The notes under the pieces were generated by a model that did no database searches, had not been told where the DNA came from, and saw nothing but the letters and a program-made list of their open reading frames with translations. DNA of 64,000 nt from Isosphaera sp. GTDB lineage: Bacteria > Planctomycetota > Phycisphaerae > Phycisphaerales > UBA1924. The position numbers and the translations under genes are program-made. This document shows positions 8,106-18,026 of the stretch, piece after piece (positions within the stretch are counted from its first letter, which is position 1; each line of letters starts with the position of its first letter). The stretch covers positions 1 to 64,000 of the forward strand of contig PNJV01000007.1 of assembly GCA_013822085.1 (NCBI GenBank). The letters run 5' to 3'.

Positions 8106-9312
8106 GGGCGCCCTGCGTGTGCGCGTGCGGGGCGAGGGCCCGCAGAGCTACTCGGTCATGGTCGGCAGCGGCCTGCTCGGGGCCGAGGGCGGGCCAATCG
8201 CCCGGCTTGCGCGCGGGCGCGACGCGGCGCTGATCGTGGCCGACGCGGGCCTGCCGACGCAGCTGGTGGAGGCCGTCGAGAGTCGCATCGCCGGCGTGGG
8301 CGTGCGCGTGGCTCGCGTGGGCGTGCGGGCCCAGGAGCGGCGCAAGAGCCTTGCCACGCTGGAGCTGGTGCTGGCCGCAGCGGCTGCGGCGCGGCTGGAC
8401 CGCGGCGGCCTGATCGTCGGGCTCGGGGGCGGCGTCGTGACGGACCTGGCCGGCTTCGCGGCGGCGGTCTACCGGCGCGGCGTGGACTCGGTGCTGTGCC
8501 CGACGACGCTGCTGGCGATGGTCGACGCCAGCGTCGGCGGCAAGACCGGGGTCAACATCGAGGTGGGGGCGGCGGGGACCGGCGCGGGTGCCCCCCGGCT
8601 GCTCAAGAACATGGCCGGCGCGTTCCATCACCCGCGCCTGGTTGTGTGCGACGTGGCGGCGCTGGCCTCGCTCTCGCTCCGCCAGCTGCGCGCGGGCCTG
8701 GCCGAGTGCCTCAAGCACGGGCTGGTCGGGGCGGGCGCAGCGGACGCCGGGCTGTGGGGCTTCACGCAGCGGGCGATCGACCGGCTGGCCCACGAGCCCT
8801 TGCACGAGCGCACGCTGGCGGCGCTGGTCGGGCGCCACGCGGCGTACAAGGCTCGCGTGGTGGCGGCCGACCCCAAGGAGCGCGCCCGCGGCGGGGCGGT
8901 CGGTCGCATGGCCCTCAACCTGGGCCACACCTTTGCCCACGCCATCGAGACCCTGCCCGGCCTGCGCTGGCCGGCGCCCGGCGGGGCCGGGCCGGCGGTG
9001 CGCGGCCCGCTCTTGCACGGCGAGGCGGTCGGCCTGGGGCTGATCGCTGCCGCGGACCTGGGCGAGTCGCTCCGGCGTGCCGAGCCGGGGCTGGCCCTGG
9101 CCGTCGAGGGAGCGCTCGGTCGCGCGGGCCTGCCGACGCGCGTCGGCGGCCTGCCCGCCAGCGACCAGGTGATCGACCGGATGCTCGACGACAAGAAGGT
9201 CCTCGGCGGCCGGCTGCGCGTGATCGTGCCGACGCGCGCCCGCCGGGCTGCGCTGATCGACGGGCCCGATCGAGGGCTTGTCGCGCGGGCCATCGACCGC
9301 TTGCGGGCCTGA
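8092..9312 (+). CDS. aroB: 3-dehydroquinate synthase AroB
   Basis: 406 residues. Second step of the shikimate pathway, an NAD- and zinc-dependent conversion of DAHP to 3-dehydroquinate. Recognised by LGGGVVTDLAGFAA (nucleotide binding), DASVGGKTGVN, LAECLKHGL, and the zinc ligands in NLGHTFAHAIE and LLHGEAVGLGL. About 40 residues longer than typical AroB, because of small Ala/Gly/Pro-rich insertions such as the one before RLLKNM and another before the LLHGE motif. The start lies inside panD in a different frame; no alternative start in better context is visible. Last gene of the lpxA-aroB cluster. Confidence 0.93.
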   Translation: MTRPRGALRVRVRGEGPQSYSVMVGSGLLGAEGGPIARLARGRDAALIVADAGLPTQLVEAVESRIAGVGVRVARVGVRAQERRKSLATLELVLAAAAAARLDRGGLIVGLGGGVVTDLAGFAAAVYRRGVDSVLCPTTLLAMVDASVGGKTGVNIEVGAAGTGAGAPRLLKNMAGAFHHPRLVVCDVAALASLSLRQLRAGLAECLKHGLVGAGAADAGLWGFTQRAIDRLAHEPLHERTLAALVGRHAAYKARVVAADPKERARGGAVGRMALNLGHTFAHAIETLPGLRWPAPGGAGPAVRGPLLHGEAVGLGLIAAADLGESLRRAEPGLALAVEGALGRAGLPTRVGGLPASDQVIDRMLDDKKVLGGRLRVIVPTRARRAALIDGPDRGLVARAIDRLRA

Positions 9313-9619
9313 CCTCCCGTGCAACGGGCGGCGCCGCCCCACCCCCACCCCCACCCACCCCCCGCTCCCGCGCGCGCCCCCGCACCACGCTCACAGTCGG
9401 CCCGGGCATGCCCGTGCCCCGCGCCTCCACCCGCACGCCGCGTCCCCCCGCGCCCTTGGCCCACCCGCGTGTGGTGCTCTGAGGCGCGATGCGCGGAATT
9501 TGCAGGAGCGTGGAGGTCGCACCCGATAAGCGTGGTGCGGGTGGAACCCGCGGCGTGAGCCCCGGCATCGGACGCCGACGGCGACACACGCGGCGCGTCA
9601 CGATCACCCGCGACGGAGC
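9313..9619. other. Intergenic, C-rich tract
   Basis: 307 bases between aroB and the ParA-like gene. Bases 9337-9371 are almost pure C with single A (runs of CCCCCA), giving G-quadruplex potential on the minus strand. A weak TTGCAG near 9495 with GATAA 18 bases later could be a promoter for the ParA operon, but the match is poor. Confidence 0.35.
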
Positions 9620-11254
9620 GTGCGCGTGCGGGTCATCGCCATCATCAATCAAAAGGGCGGCTGCGGAAAAACGACCAGCGCGATCAACCTGGCGGGCTAC
9701 TTCGCCCGCACGGGGCAACGCACGCTGCTGGTGGACCTGGACCCGCAGGCGCACTGCGCCGCGGGGCTTGCGATCCCCGAGCAACGCATCGACGTGCAGA
9801 TCGGCGACGCGATGGCCTCGCCCGAGGGCGAGGCCGACCTCCAGCGCCTGCTGTGGCGCGTCACTCGCAACCTGGACCTGGCCCCCAGCACCGTCCGGCT
9901 GGCGGCGCTCGAGAGCGCCCGCGGCGGGCTGGCCGGCGCGCCGGGCGCCGAGCGACGCCTGGAGCGCGTCCTGTCGCGCATGGCCGACCGCTACGACATC
10001 GCGGTGATCGACTGCGGGCCGGCCATCGGGGTGCTCACGTTCAACGCGCTGGTCGCTGCGACCGAGGTGCTCATCCCCGTCGAAACGGGCTTCTTCGCCC
10101 TCCAGGGCGCAGCCAAGCAGGCCAGTACTATCAAGGCGCTGGGCAAGCGCCTGGGCGCCACGCCGGTCCACCGCCTCGCCGCGGTGATGCACGCAGCGGA
10201 GAACCCGCTGGCACGCGACGTCCTGGCCGAGCTGCGCCGCCGGTTCCCTGATCAGGTGGCCCCGGTGGTCATCCGTCTGGACCCGCGCCTGCGCGAGGCC
10301 GTCTCGTTCGGCCAGCCCGTGATGGAGTACGCGCCCACGTCCGACGGCGCCCAGGACTACGCAGCGCTGGGTCAGTGGCTCCTCGACCACCCGCCGAGCC
10401 CCCGGCCCGAGCACGGCGCAGCGCCCGCCGACACGCCGGCGACCGGCGGCCCCAGCGAGGTCCGCGTCGTCCCCACAGCCGCGTCGGCGCTGCTGGGCGA
10501 GGCACGCGCGCTCGCCGCTACCGCAGCGCGCCCAAGCGAACGCGCCGAGCCGGACAGCCCCGGCATGGTCCCCGTGGTCTCGACGGGCGGCGTCATCTCG
10601 CGCGCCGCGGCCCCGCGGGCCGAGGTCAAGCCCTTTCCACCCGCCCCATCCCCCGCCCCCGGCGCTCGGCCGGCTCCCGCGGGAGCGCTCACCGAGGCGG
10701 AGCCCTCGCTGCGCCGAAACGGCCAGCGTCAAGCCGAGGAGCAGGAGCCCGACCTCGGGCAGGCCATCAGCGCGCTGATCCACCAGCGCACCGAGGAGCT
10801 CGCCCGGCGTGTGGCGGCCCTGACCGCCACGCCCAGCACGCTCGCCGCACCCACGCCCGATGCGCTCGGCGCGGCGCACACAGCGACCGCCGCCGGCGCG
10901 TCCTCGGGCACGCTGGTCCTGGTCAGCGACGAGCCGGCAGCGGCCAGCACGCAGGCCGCCGTCCCCGCGACGCTCTTCGGGGCCCGCGTGACAGCGCGCG
11001 GTGTGCTCTTTGTTCAACCGATGGACGCCGGGACCGCCGTGAGCGTCGCCGGGAGCTTCAACGGCTGGTCCGCCGACGCCACCCCGCTGCGCCCCGATCC
11101 ACACACGGGTGTGCGTCAGGCGTTCGTCGCGGTGCCGGCGGGCCGGCACGAGTACCGCCTGGTCATCGACGGCGTGTGGGCGGCCGACCCGTTCAACCCC
11201 CATCAGGCCGACAACCCCTTCGGCGACCGCAACAGCGTCCTGGACGTGGGCTGA
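9620..11254 (+). CDS. ParA ATPase fused to a glycogen-binding (CBM48-like) domain
   Basis: 544 residues with an unusual architecture. Residues 1-260 are a ParA/Soj ATPase: deviant Walker A QKGGCGKTT (Lys12 and Lys17), LLVDLDPQAHC, Walker B region VIDCGPAIGV, and the ALQGAAK and RLAAVMH strands. Residues 260-450 are a low-complexity Pro/Ala/Ser linker. Residues 451-544 match the AMPK-beta/isoamylase N-terminal glycogen-binding fold, with VSVAGSFNGWS, TPLRPDPHTG, VPAGRHEYRLVIDG and a final DPFNPHQADNPFGDRNS. ParA proteins pattern cargo on DNA or membranes; the C-terminal domain suggests that a polysaccharide such as glycogen is the cargo or surface. GTG 9626 fits the GGAG at 9615 better than GTG 9620. 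The next gene, 54 bases on, is its likely partner. The function as a unit is inferred. Confidence 0.8.
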   Translation: MRVRVIAIINQKGGCGKTTSAINLAGYFARTGQRTLLVDLDPQAHCAAGLAIPEQRIDVQIGDAMASPEGEADLQRLLWRVTRNLDLAPSTVRLAALESARGGLAGAPGAERRLERVLSRMADRYDIAVIDCGPAIGVLTFNALVAATEVLIPVETGFFALQGAAKQASTIKALGKRLGATPVHRLAAVMHAAENPLARDVLAELRRRFPDQVAPVVIRLDPRLREAVSFGQPVMEYAPTSDGAQDYAALGQWLLDHPPSPRPEHGAAPADTPATGGPSEVRVVPTAASALLGEARALAATAARPSERAEPDSPGMVPVVSTGGVISRAAAPRAEVKPFPPAPSPAPGARPAPAGALTEAEPSLRRNGQRQAEEQEPDLGQAISALIHQRTEELARRVAALTATPSTLAAPTPDALGAAHTATAAGASSGTLVLVSDEPAAASTQAAVPATLFGARVTARGVLFVQPMDAGTAVSVAGSFNGWSADATPLRPDPHTGVRQAFVAVPAGRHEYRLVIDGVWAADPFNPHQADNPFGDRNSVLDVG

Positions 11255-11308
11255 CCGGCCGCGCCGCTGCTGCATCTCCCCCGCACGCACCGAAGCGAGA
11301 GCACGCCG

Positions 11309-12880
11309 ATGTTCGACGATCCCAGCCAGGTCAGGCGCAGCGACGGCCCGTCGTCTCCCAGCGGGCCCGGCGGCTTCCCCCGCCTGCGCACCGACGACGC
11401 CAACGACCCCTACGACCTGCTCACCGACCTGTTCGTCGGCCCGGAGCCGACCAGCGCGCCCGAGCCCCGCGCGCCGCTGCCCGCCAGCGAGAGCGCTCCC
11501 CCGCTGCGCAACGAGCCGGGCCCGATCGCGCTGGGCAATCCCTCCGCCGTGCCCGAACCTGCTCGTGTGACGCGCGAGGCGCCCGCGCACGGCTCCCAGC
11601 CCCGACGCGGGACCGACGGCGGCGACGGCGTGCGCTGCCGCGGGGCCACGGTCGAGCTGCTCATCGCCGGCAACCTCCCGACGCTCGCTGCGGCGTGGGT
11701 CAGCCAGTACGCGCGCTCCGCTGCGGCACTCGCCGGCGAGCCGGTGGCGTTGGTCCGGCTGACGGGCGCCACGCTGCGCGTGGAGATCCACGGCGAACCG
11801 GCGACGCTCGCCAGCCAGGCCACCGAACGCGCCGCGCTGCGAGCCGCTGCGCTGTGCTGCCGCAGGGTGATCGTCCACGGCGAGGCGGACACGGCGCTGG
11901 CCGCGGCCTGCGGCGACGGCGAGCACCAGCCCGACGAGGTCTCGGTCCTCTTCGGGTGCGACGAGGCCGGCGTGGTCTCGGCCTATCGCGCAGTCAAGCG
12001 GCTCGCTGCGGCGTGGTCGCGGGCGGGCGGGGCGGGACCGAGCCAGAGCGGGGCGGGGGCAGGAGAGGCGGAGTTGCCGGCGCGCCCTCGCGGCGTGACG
12101 CTGGTACCGATCGGCTCTGCCGCCGCCAAGGCCGCGCAGGCCTCCCGCCGCATCGAGGACGCGGCACGGTCGTTCCTGACCGCCACCGTCCGCTGCACCG
12201 CGCCGATCGAGCGCGTGACCGCTGGGGCGCCGGCTCGGCCGCTGCTGGACTCCGCGGCCACGCTCTCGCTGATCGATGTGCTGGCGGCTCTGCGCCAGGC
12301 TGCCCCCGGCACCTCGGCCCAGCGTCCGGGTGAGCCCGACGCCCCAGAGCCGGCCCCACCAGAGCCGGCCCCCCAGGCGCGCTCGGTCGTGACGCGTGCG
12401 GGAGCGCCGCTGCTCGACGCTGTGCCCGCCACTCGCTCGGACCCCGCCCGCTCCGCGCCGGCGCACGCTGCGACACGCCCAACGCACCAGCCCATGAAGC
12501 ACACGCACGCCACAGCCCCGCTGTCCTCGTCGCTGAGCGAACTGATCGACGCCGACGGGCCGCTTGTCCTGCTCCGGGCCCGCTGCCCGCACGCGCCCGG
12601 CGTCGAGCTGGCCCTCGACGCGATGGGCACCCTCCACGCGCTGCGCGACGACACCGCCCACGACGCGGTCGCTGACCTGGTCGCGGCCCTGGGGTGGGCC
12701 GCTGAGCACGCCGCTGTGCTCTCGCTGACAACGACCGAGCCGGTGGACACCGCTGCGGCGCCCGTGGGGCACTTCTTCACGCGGCGTCCGTCGGAGGCCC
12801 GCCGGCTGGTGCCCGGCTCGGTCCGCGTGCACGCGCTGGCGCAGACGCGCTCGGGCGAGTGGGCCGCCGTCGAGCTCTGA
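11309..12880 (+). CDS. Uncharacterised partner of the ParA fusion, possibly a degenerate MinD/FlhG-like protein
   Basis: 523 residues, not recognised as a named family. The first 105 residues and a stretch near 360-405 are Pro/Ala-rich linkers. The segment of about residues 110-310 is compact and shows a MinD/FlhG-like rhythm: strand VELLIAGNLPTL where a P-loop would lie but without GKGGxGKT, then EPVALVRLTG, later VSVLFGCDEAGVVSAYRAVKRL like the AYxLIK helix of MinD, and VTLVPIGSAAAKAAQASRRI like the following strand and helix. If so it is a nucleotide-binding-dead paralogue that could pair with the ParA upstream. The C-terminal 110 residues form a second ordered region (LSELIDADGPLVLLRARC). 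The fold assignment is inference; the operon with the ParA fusion is evident. Confidence 0.5.
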   Translation: MFDDPSQVRRSDGPSSPSGPGGFPRLRTDDANDPYDLLTDLFVGPEPTSAPEPRAPLPASESAPPLRNEPGPIALGNPSAVPEPARVTREAPAHGSQPRRGTDGGDGVRCRGATVELLIAGNLPTLAAAWVSQYARSAAALAGEPVALVRLTGATLRVEIHGEPATLASQATERAALRAAALCCRRVIVHGEADTALAAACGDGEHQPDEVSVLFGCDEAGVVSAYRAVKRLAAAWSRAGGAGPSQSGAGAGEAELPARPRGVTLVPIGSAAAKAAQASRRIEDAARSFLTATVRCTAPIERVTAGAPARPLLDSAATLSLIDVLAALRQAAPGTSAQRPGEPDAPEPAPPEPAPQARSVVTRAGAPLLDAVPATRSDPARSAPAHAATRPTHQPMKHTHATAPLSSSLSELIDADGPLVLLRARCPHAPGVELALDAMGTLHALRDDTAHDAVADLVAALGWAAEHAAVLSLTTTEPVDTAAAPVGHFFTRRPSEARRLVPGSVRVHALAQTRSGEWAAVEL

Positions 12881-12917
12881 ACCGCAGCCGCGGGATGCCG
12901 GCCCGAGCTGAACGGGC

Positions 12918-12948
12918 AAGAAAAAAGCCCGGGCACGCGCCCGGGCTT
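12918..12948 (-). terminator. Rho-independent terminator of the DUF11 lipoprotein gene
   Basis: A perfect 10-bp stem, AAGCCCGGGC at 12925-12934 with GCCCGGGCTT at 12939-12948, and a 4-nt loop. The A-run at 12921-12926 becomes a U-tract on the minus strand, so it terminates the minus gene ending at 13013. It may also stop the plus-strand ParA operon less efficiently. Confidence 0.85.
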
Positions 12949-13012
12949 GTGTGTCAGCTCGTTATGTCCGGCGTGCGCCGCTGGAGGCGGCGTGATCGGC
13001 GGCTCAGGCCGA

Positions 13013-14647
13013 TCAGCGGTAGAGGTTGGTCGCCTCGGTCTCCTCGACCGGGGTGGTGAACTGGTCGGAGGTCATGATGATCTTGAAGCGGACGTCGCCG
13101 GGGTTTGCGGCCTTGACGGTGATGCGCCAGGCGGCCTTGGCCCCGGGGGCGAGCGAGGCGAGCGGCGCGAAGGTGACGCGGGCGCCCGAGGCGGAGCCGG
13201 CCGTCACGCCCGAGGCGCTGACGAACTGCTGCTGACCGGGCAGGTCGGCCAGGATGCGGATGCCGGTGCCCGGGGCCGAGCCCTGGTTGGTGACCTCGAT
13301 GACGTAGGTGGTCTCGGCGCCGACCTCGATCGGGTCCTCGGTGTCGATGACCTCAAGGAGGATGGCGGGGATGCCCGAGACGACGGTCTGGCAGCTGGTG
13401 TTGACGGGGTTTGCGCACTCGCCGCCGGCGGTGGCCTCCACGCGGTAGGAGCCGATCGCGCCGGGCTTGACCGAGGCGCGGACGACGCGCTCCTGGCCCG
13501 CCGTCAGCGTGCCGACGTTGTAGCGGATCGTCGAGCCGGCCACGGTGCCGCCCTCGACGGCGCCCTGCACGGTCATGTTCGCCGGGAGCGAGACCTCCAC
13601 GACGGTGTTCTCGGAGGGGGCGTCGCCTGTGTTGCGCACCGTGAAGGCGTAGGTGCCGGTGCGGCCGGCGAAGAGGTTCTCGGTGCACTGGGCCGTGATG
13701 GCCAGGACCGGCTGGCGCACGACGGTGGTCGTGGCCGGTGCCGAGGCGGTCAGGCCGCCGGCGGAGCTGGCCTGGGCCGGGCTGGAGAAGGTCCCGGTGC
13801 GCGCGGCCTTGGCCGTGACGCGGACGGTGCGGGACTGCCCGGCGGCCAGGTCGCCCACATCGACGTCGATGCTCTGCTGGTCGTCGGTGGTCACCAGGCC
13901 CTGCGGGAAGGTGTCGCGCAGGCGGACGCCCTCGGCCACGCCCGAGCCGGTGTTGGTCACGACGTACTCGAGCGTGAGCACGTCGCAAAGCAGGAGCTGG
14001 GCCTGGGCGGTCTTGGTCAGGGCCAGGGCCGGCTGGACGACCAGGACGTTGGCGCACAGCACGTTGTTGTACGCCACGGCCAGGCAGATGCTCGAATCGC
14101 CCACGCTCTCGGCCCGGCTGGTCACGCGGATGTCACGCGTGGAGCGGGCGGGCAGGTTGCCCAGGAGCCAGACCGTGTCGCCGTCGGGCGCACGGGTGAA
14201 GGCCGGCTCGGAGCGGATGGGGGTCAGGTTCGTGATGCTCTCGGAGTTGAGGATCACGTTCTGGAGCTCGTTGTTGGTCAGGTTCGTGACCTGGATGTCG
14301 TAGGTGAACTCTTGGCCGGCGCGGACCTCGCGCGGCATGTTCACCGCGACCAGCACGGCGCTGGTGCGCTCGTCGCCGGTCGGGAACGCCAGCCGGGTGC
14401 CGCTGGAGCCGACCGGGCTGGTCCGCCGGCGGGGGGCCTCAGGTGCGACGGGGGCGGGCGCAGCGACGGGGGCCGGCGACGGGGTGCGGGCCTGGATCAG
14501 CGTGCCGCCGCCGCTGGTGGGCGACTCGGACGCCGGGCCGGGCGGGACGCTGCCGGGGCGCTGCGGCTGGGCGCAGCCCACCAGCAGCGCCGCCACGGCG
14601 CTCAGGGCCGTAAACACAAAGGTACAAGATCGGGTCCGCGTGGTCAT
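13013..14647 (-). CDS. OmcB-like lipoprotein with DUF11 repeats
   Basis: 544 residues. The N-terminus is a lipoprotein signal with lipobox LLVGC, so the mature protein should be lipid-anchored. After a Pro/Ser-rich linker come at least four beta-sandwich repeats of the DUF11/CARDB-like type: FTYDIQVTNLTN, LEYVVTNTGSG, YAFTVRNTGDAP and TYVIEVTNQGSAPGTGI. Six cysteines besides the lipobox occur at similar places in the repeats (SSICLAV, ANVLCANV, LLLCDVL, TAQCTENL, GGECANP, NTSCQTV), recalling the disulfide-linked OmcB protein of chlamydiae, which belong to the same superphylum. A strong AGGAGG lies 8 nt before ATG 14647. Likely an abundant structural envelope protein crosslinked by disulfides; that role is inferred. 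Confidence 0.75.
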   Translation of the reverse strand: MTTRTRSCTFVFTALSAVAALLVGCAQPQRPGSVPPGPASESPTSGGGTLIQARTPSPAPVAAPAPVAPEAPRRRTSPVGSSGTRLAFPTGDERTSAVLVAVNMPREVRAGQEFTYDIQVTNLTNNELQNVILNSESITNLTPIRSEPAFTRAPDGDTVWLLGNLPARSTRDIRVTSRAESVGDSSICLAVAYNNVLCANVLVVQPALALTKTAQAQLLLCDVLTLEYVVTNTGSGVAEGVRLRDTFPQGLVTTDDQQSIDVDVGDLAAGQSRTVRVTAKAARTGTFSSPAQASSAGGLTASAPATTTVVRQPVLAITAQCTENLFAGRTGTYAFTVRNTGDAPSENTVVEVSLPANMTVQGAVEGGTVAGSTIRYNVGTLTAGQERVVRASVKPGAIGSYRVEATAGGECANPVNTSCQTVVSGIPAILLEVIDTEDPIEVGAETTYVIEVTNQGSAPGTGIRILADLPGQQQFVSASGVTAGSASGARVTFAPLASLAPGAKAAWRITVKAANPGDVRFKIIMTSDQFTTPVEETEATNLYR

Positions 14648-14735
14648 GTCGGTGCCTCCTAGAGCTTTGGAAGGCGATCCCTGGATCGCCGAACGTCACG
14701 TCCCCCGCGCAGGGAGAGAGTGCGGCCCGATGATA
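14648..14735 (-). promoter_or_regulatory. Leader with hairpin and putative promoter of the OmcB-like gene
   Basis: Upstream of the AGGAGG site is a perfect 8-bp inverted repeat GGCGATCC/GGATCGCC at 14673-14690 with almost no loop, which could protect or regulate the 5' end. TATCAT on the minus strand (plus 14730-14735) is a candidate -10; no convincing -35 accompanies it. Confidence 0.45.
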
Positions 14736-14955
14736 CCACAAAGAGATCCGAAAACCCGCTGAGGCTGAGCGATTGTGCGGCCGTCCCCATCAAATCTTGA
14801 TATTTCACGCACGCAGGGCGGCAAAGTTGCCGTTCTTGCGCGTCGCCAACTCCCCGTCGTGCACGCGAGAGCCCGGGATCGGGGTGCGCGCAGCGCAGCA
14901 TCGGGCCCTGGCGGGCGTGGACGCGCTGGGTGCTCGGCGCAGCCCGGGGCTGGGC
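14736..14955. other. Intergenic between clpX and the OmcB-like gene
   Basis: 220 bases downstream of clpX (minus). The first part is less GC-rich (aaatcttgatatttcacg near 14792-14810), consistent with promoter DNA. No terminator hairpin with a U-tract was found for clpX, and no RNA gene. Confidence 0.3.
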
Positions 14956-16395
<1,440 letters not shown>

Positions 16396-16664
16396 GGGGT
16401 GCTCGCTGCGGAAGACGCGGATGGGTTTCGATCGGTGCTGTGACGGGCACGATCGCGGGAGGATCGATCGGCTCGCACCGCGCGGCCGGCGTGATCCGAA
16501 GTGTATCGGCCGACTGGTCGAACGGCTTGCTTGAGCCGCATCAAAGCGTGTATCGACGCGGTGGCGGGGCGTTGCACGACCGGCTCGGCGAGCCGAACCA
16601 ATAACACCGGCGCGGACGTGCCGAAAGCCCCGAGCGCACGCGAATCGGCGGGCTGGGCATGCGC

Positions 16665-17096
16665 TCAGCCGGGGCCGTTGGGCCGCTGCGGCTTGCGCGC
16701 GGGGGCGGCGGCGGCGGGGCCGGGGGCGGGGGCGGGGGCGTCGCTCGGCTGGGCAGGGGTGCGGCCCTTGGCGTTCATCGACGCCGAGACGCGGTCGATG
16801 AGCCTGGCGCGGGCGGCCTGGAACTCCTGTTCGGTCATCGTCCCCGACGCGCGCAGCCGGCGGAGGTGCTCCATGATGCCGATGTCGTGGGCGTCGCCAG
16901 CGGCTGCCTTGCGGTAGCGGTCGCGCACCAGGGCGATGATCAGCGAGCCCACGACCGCGGCGACGATCAGCACCAACGCCCAGAGCAGCACGCCGGTGGG
17001 GTCGAAGGTCTTGGGCGCGATGGGCGTGAACGGCGCTGGGTTGCCCGCCAGCGCCAGGGCATCGGCCGGTGCCTGGATGAGCAGGGCCATGAGCAT
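16665..17096 (-). CDS. SHOCT-domain small membrane protein
   Basis: 143 residues. One clear transmembrane helix ([23 protein letters not shown], about residues 35-57), then a cytoplasmic segment [28 protein letters not shown] that matches the short C-terminal SHOCT helix pair found in many small oligomerising membrane proteins. The last 35 residues are Pro/Ala-rich and disordered. ATG 17096 or the next ATG two codons on are equally likely. It follows the 255-residue unknown gene on the same strand after 77 bases. Precise function unknown. Confidence 0.65.
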   Translation of the reverse strand: MLMALLIQAPADALALAGNPAPFTPIAPKTFDPTGVLLWALVLIVAAVVGSLIIALVRDRYRKAAAGDAHDIGIMEHLRRLRASGTMTEQEFQAARARLIDRVSASMNAKGRTPAQPSDAPAPAPGPAAAAPARKPQRPNGPG

Positions 17097-17173
17097 GGAG
17101 CGTTGCTGGGCCGGGGGGTGGGGCCGGGTGGTGGGGCCGGGGGGTGGGGAGTGGCGTTGGGGCTGGATGTGCG
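17097..17173. other. G-rich spacer
   Basis: Bases 17107-17153 are runs of 3-6 G separated by T or CC on the plus strand, with strong G-quadruplex potential, between two minus-strand genes. Confidence 0.4.
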
Positions 17174-17941
17174 TCAGTCGGTCGAGCCGACGGCCTGGCG
17201 GATGGGCATCACAAAGTGGGGCACCACGCGAGAATCGAGCAGCTCCTCGCCGGCCTTGGCGATCGATTGGAGCGTCGCTGCCAGCTCGCGCACGTCGGCG
17301 ATGGACCCGTACTTGCGCAGGGTCAGGTACAGCGAGATGGGCTGGGGCTCGAACTCGCCGGTGCGGATGGCGCGGGCGGAGGTGCGTGTTTTGACCTCAA
17401 AGTGCGCCTGGAAATCGACGCTCTCGGACAGGGCGATGGCCAGCGAGGGCTGGCAGTCCAACGGGATCGCCGCCCGGTCCGGCCCCAGGGGCGCCGCCAG
17501 CTTGGCCCAGAGCGAGCCGCCCAGCAGGGCGTCAAAGACGATCGCGTCGTGGTTGCCGGCGGCCATGATGTCAAAGCCGTAGAGCAGCTCGAGGTAGTCC
17601 ACGTCCAGCGGGCTGATGGAGAGGAAGTACGGGGCGATCTCGAGGGTCAGGGCGTGGATGCGGTAGGTGTCCGGGGCGCGCGGGTTGATCACGCCGGTGC
17701 GCACGCTGGTGCGGCGGAGCGCGATCCACTGCTGGAAGCCCTCGTCCTGCTCGGGGGTCGACTCCAGGGCCAGCTCGTGGGTGAACCGGCGGAAGCGCGT
17801 CATGGAGGGGAACTCGCGCCGGACGCGGTCGAAGAGGGCCAGGATGGTCTCGCGGTCGGAGGGGAGGTCCATCTTGAGGGCCAGGCGCTGGTTGATGTAG
17901 AAGTCCGTGGCCAGGGCTGAGTAGGAGGATGGGTCGGTCAC
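17174..17941 (-). CDS. Conserved-looking protein of unknown function
   Basis: 255 residues, not recognised. No signal peptide, membrane helix or nucleotide-binding motif. Alternating strands and helices throughout, with a full complement of hydrophobic residues and few low-complexity stretches, so it is a real globular cytoplasmic protein. Notable segments are [27 protein letters not shown], the aromatic-rich [22 protein letters not shown], and [21 protein letters not shown] lies about 9 nt before ATG 17941. Located between a HAD phosphatase and a SHOCT protein; context does not suggest a role. Confidence 0.6.
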   Translation of the reverse strand: MTDPSSYSALATDFYINQRLALKMDLPSDRETILALFDRVRREFPSMTRFRRFTHELALESTPEQDEGFQQWIALRRTSVRTGVINPRAPDTYRIHALTLEIAPYFLSISPLDVDYLELLYGFDIMAAGNHDAIVFDALLGGSLWAKLAAPLGPDRAAIPLDCQPSLAIALSESVDFQAHFEVKTRTSARAIRTGEFEPQPISLYLTLRKYGSIADVRELAATLQSIAKAGEELLDSRVVPHFVMPIRQAVGSTD

Positions 17942-18026
17942 GGGGCGCTCCGGCGCGGGTGGTGGCGGGGTTGAGCGTGCCCGGGACGGTACGGCGCCAG
18001 GCGGGTCGGCGAGCGCGGGCGGGGTG

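Noticed and set aside
8915-12919. 1,334-codon open frame on the minus strand
   Set aside because: Antisense to aroB, the ParA fusion and its partner, all of which have recognisable domains or operon logic; the minus frame has none.
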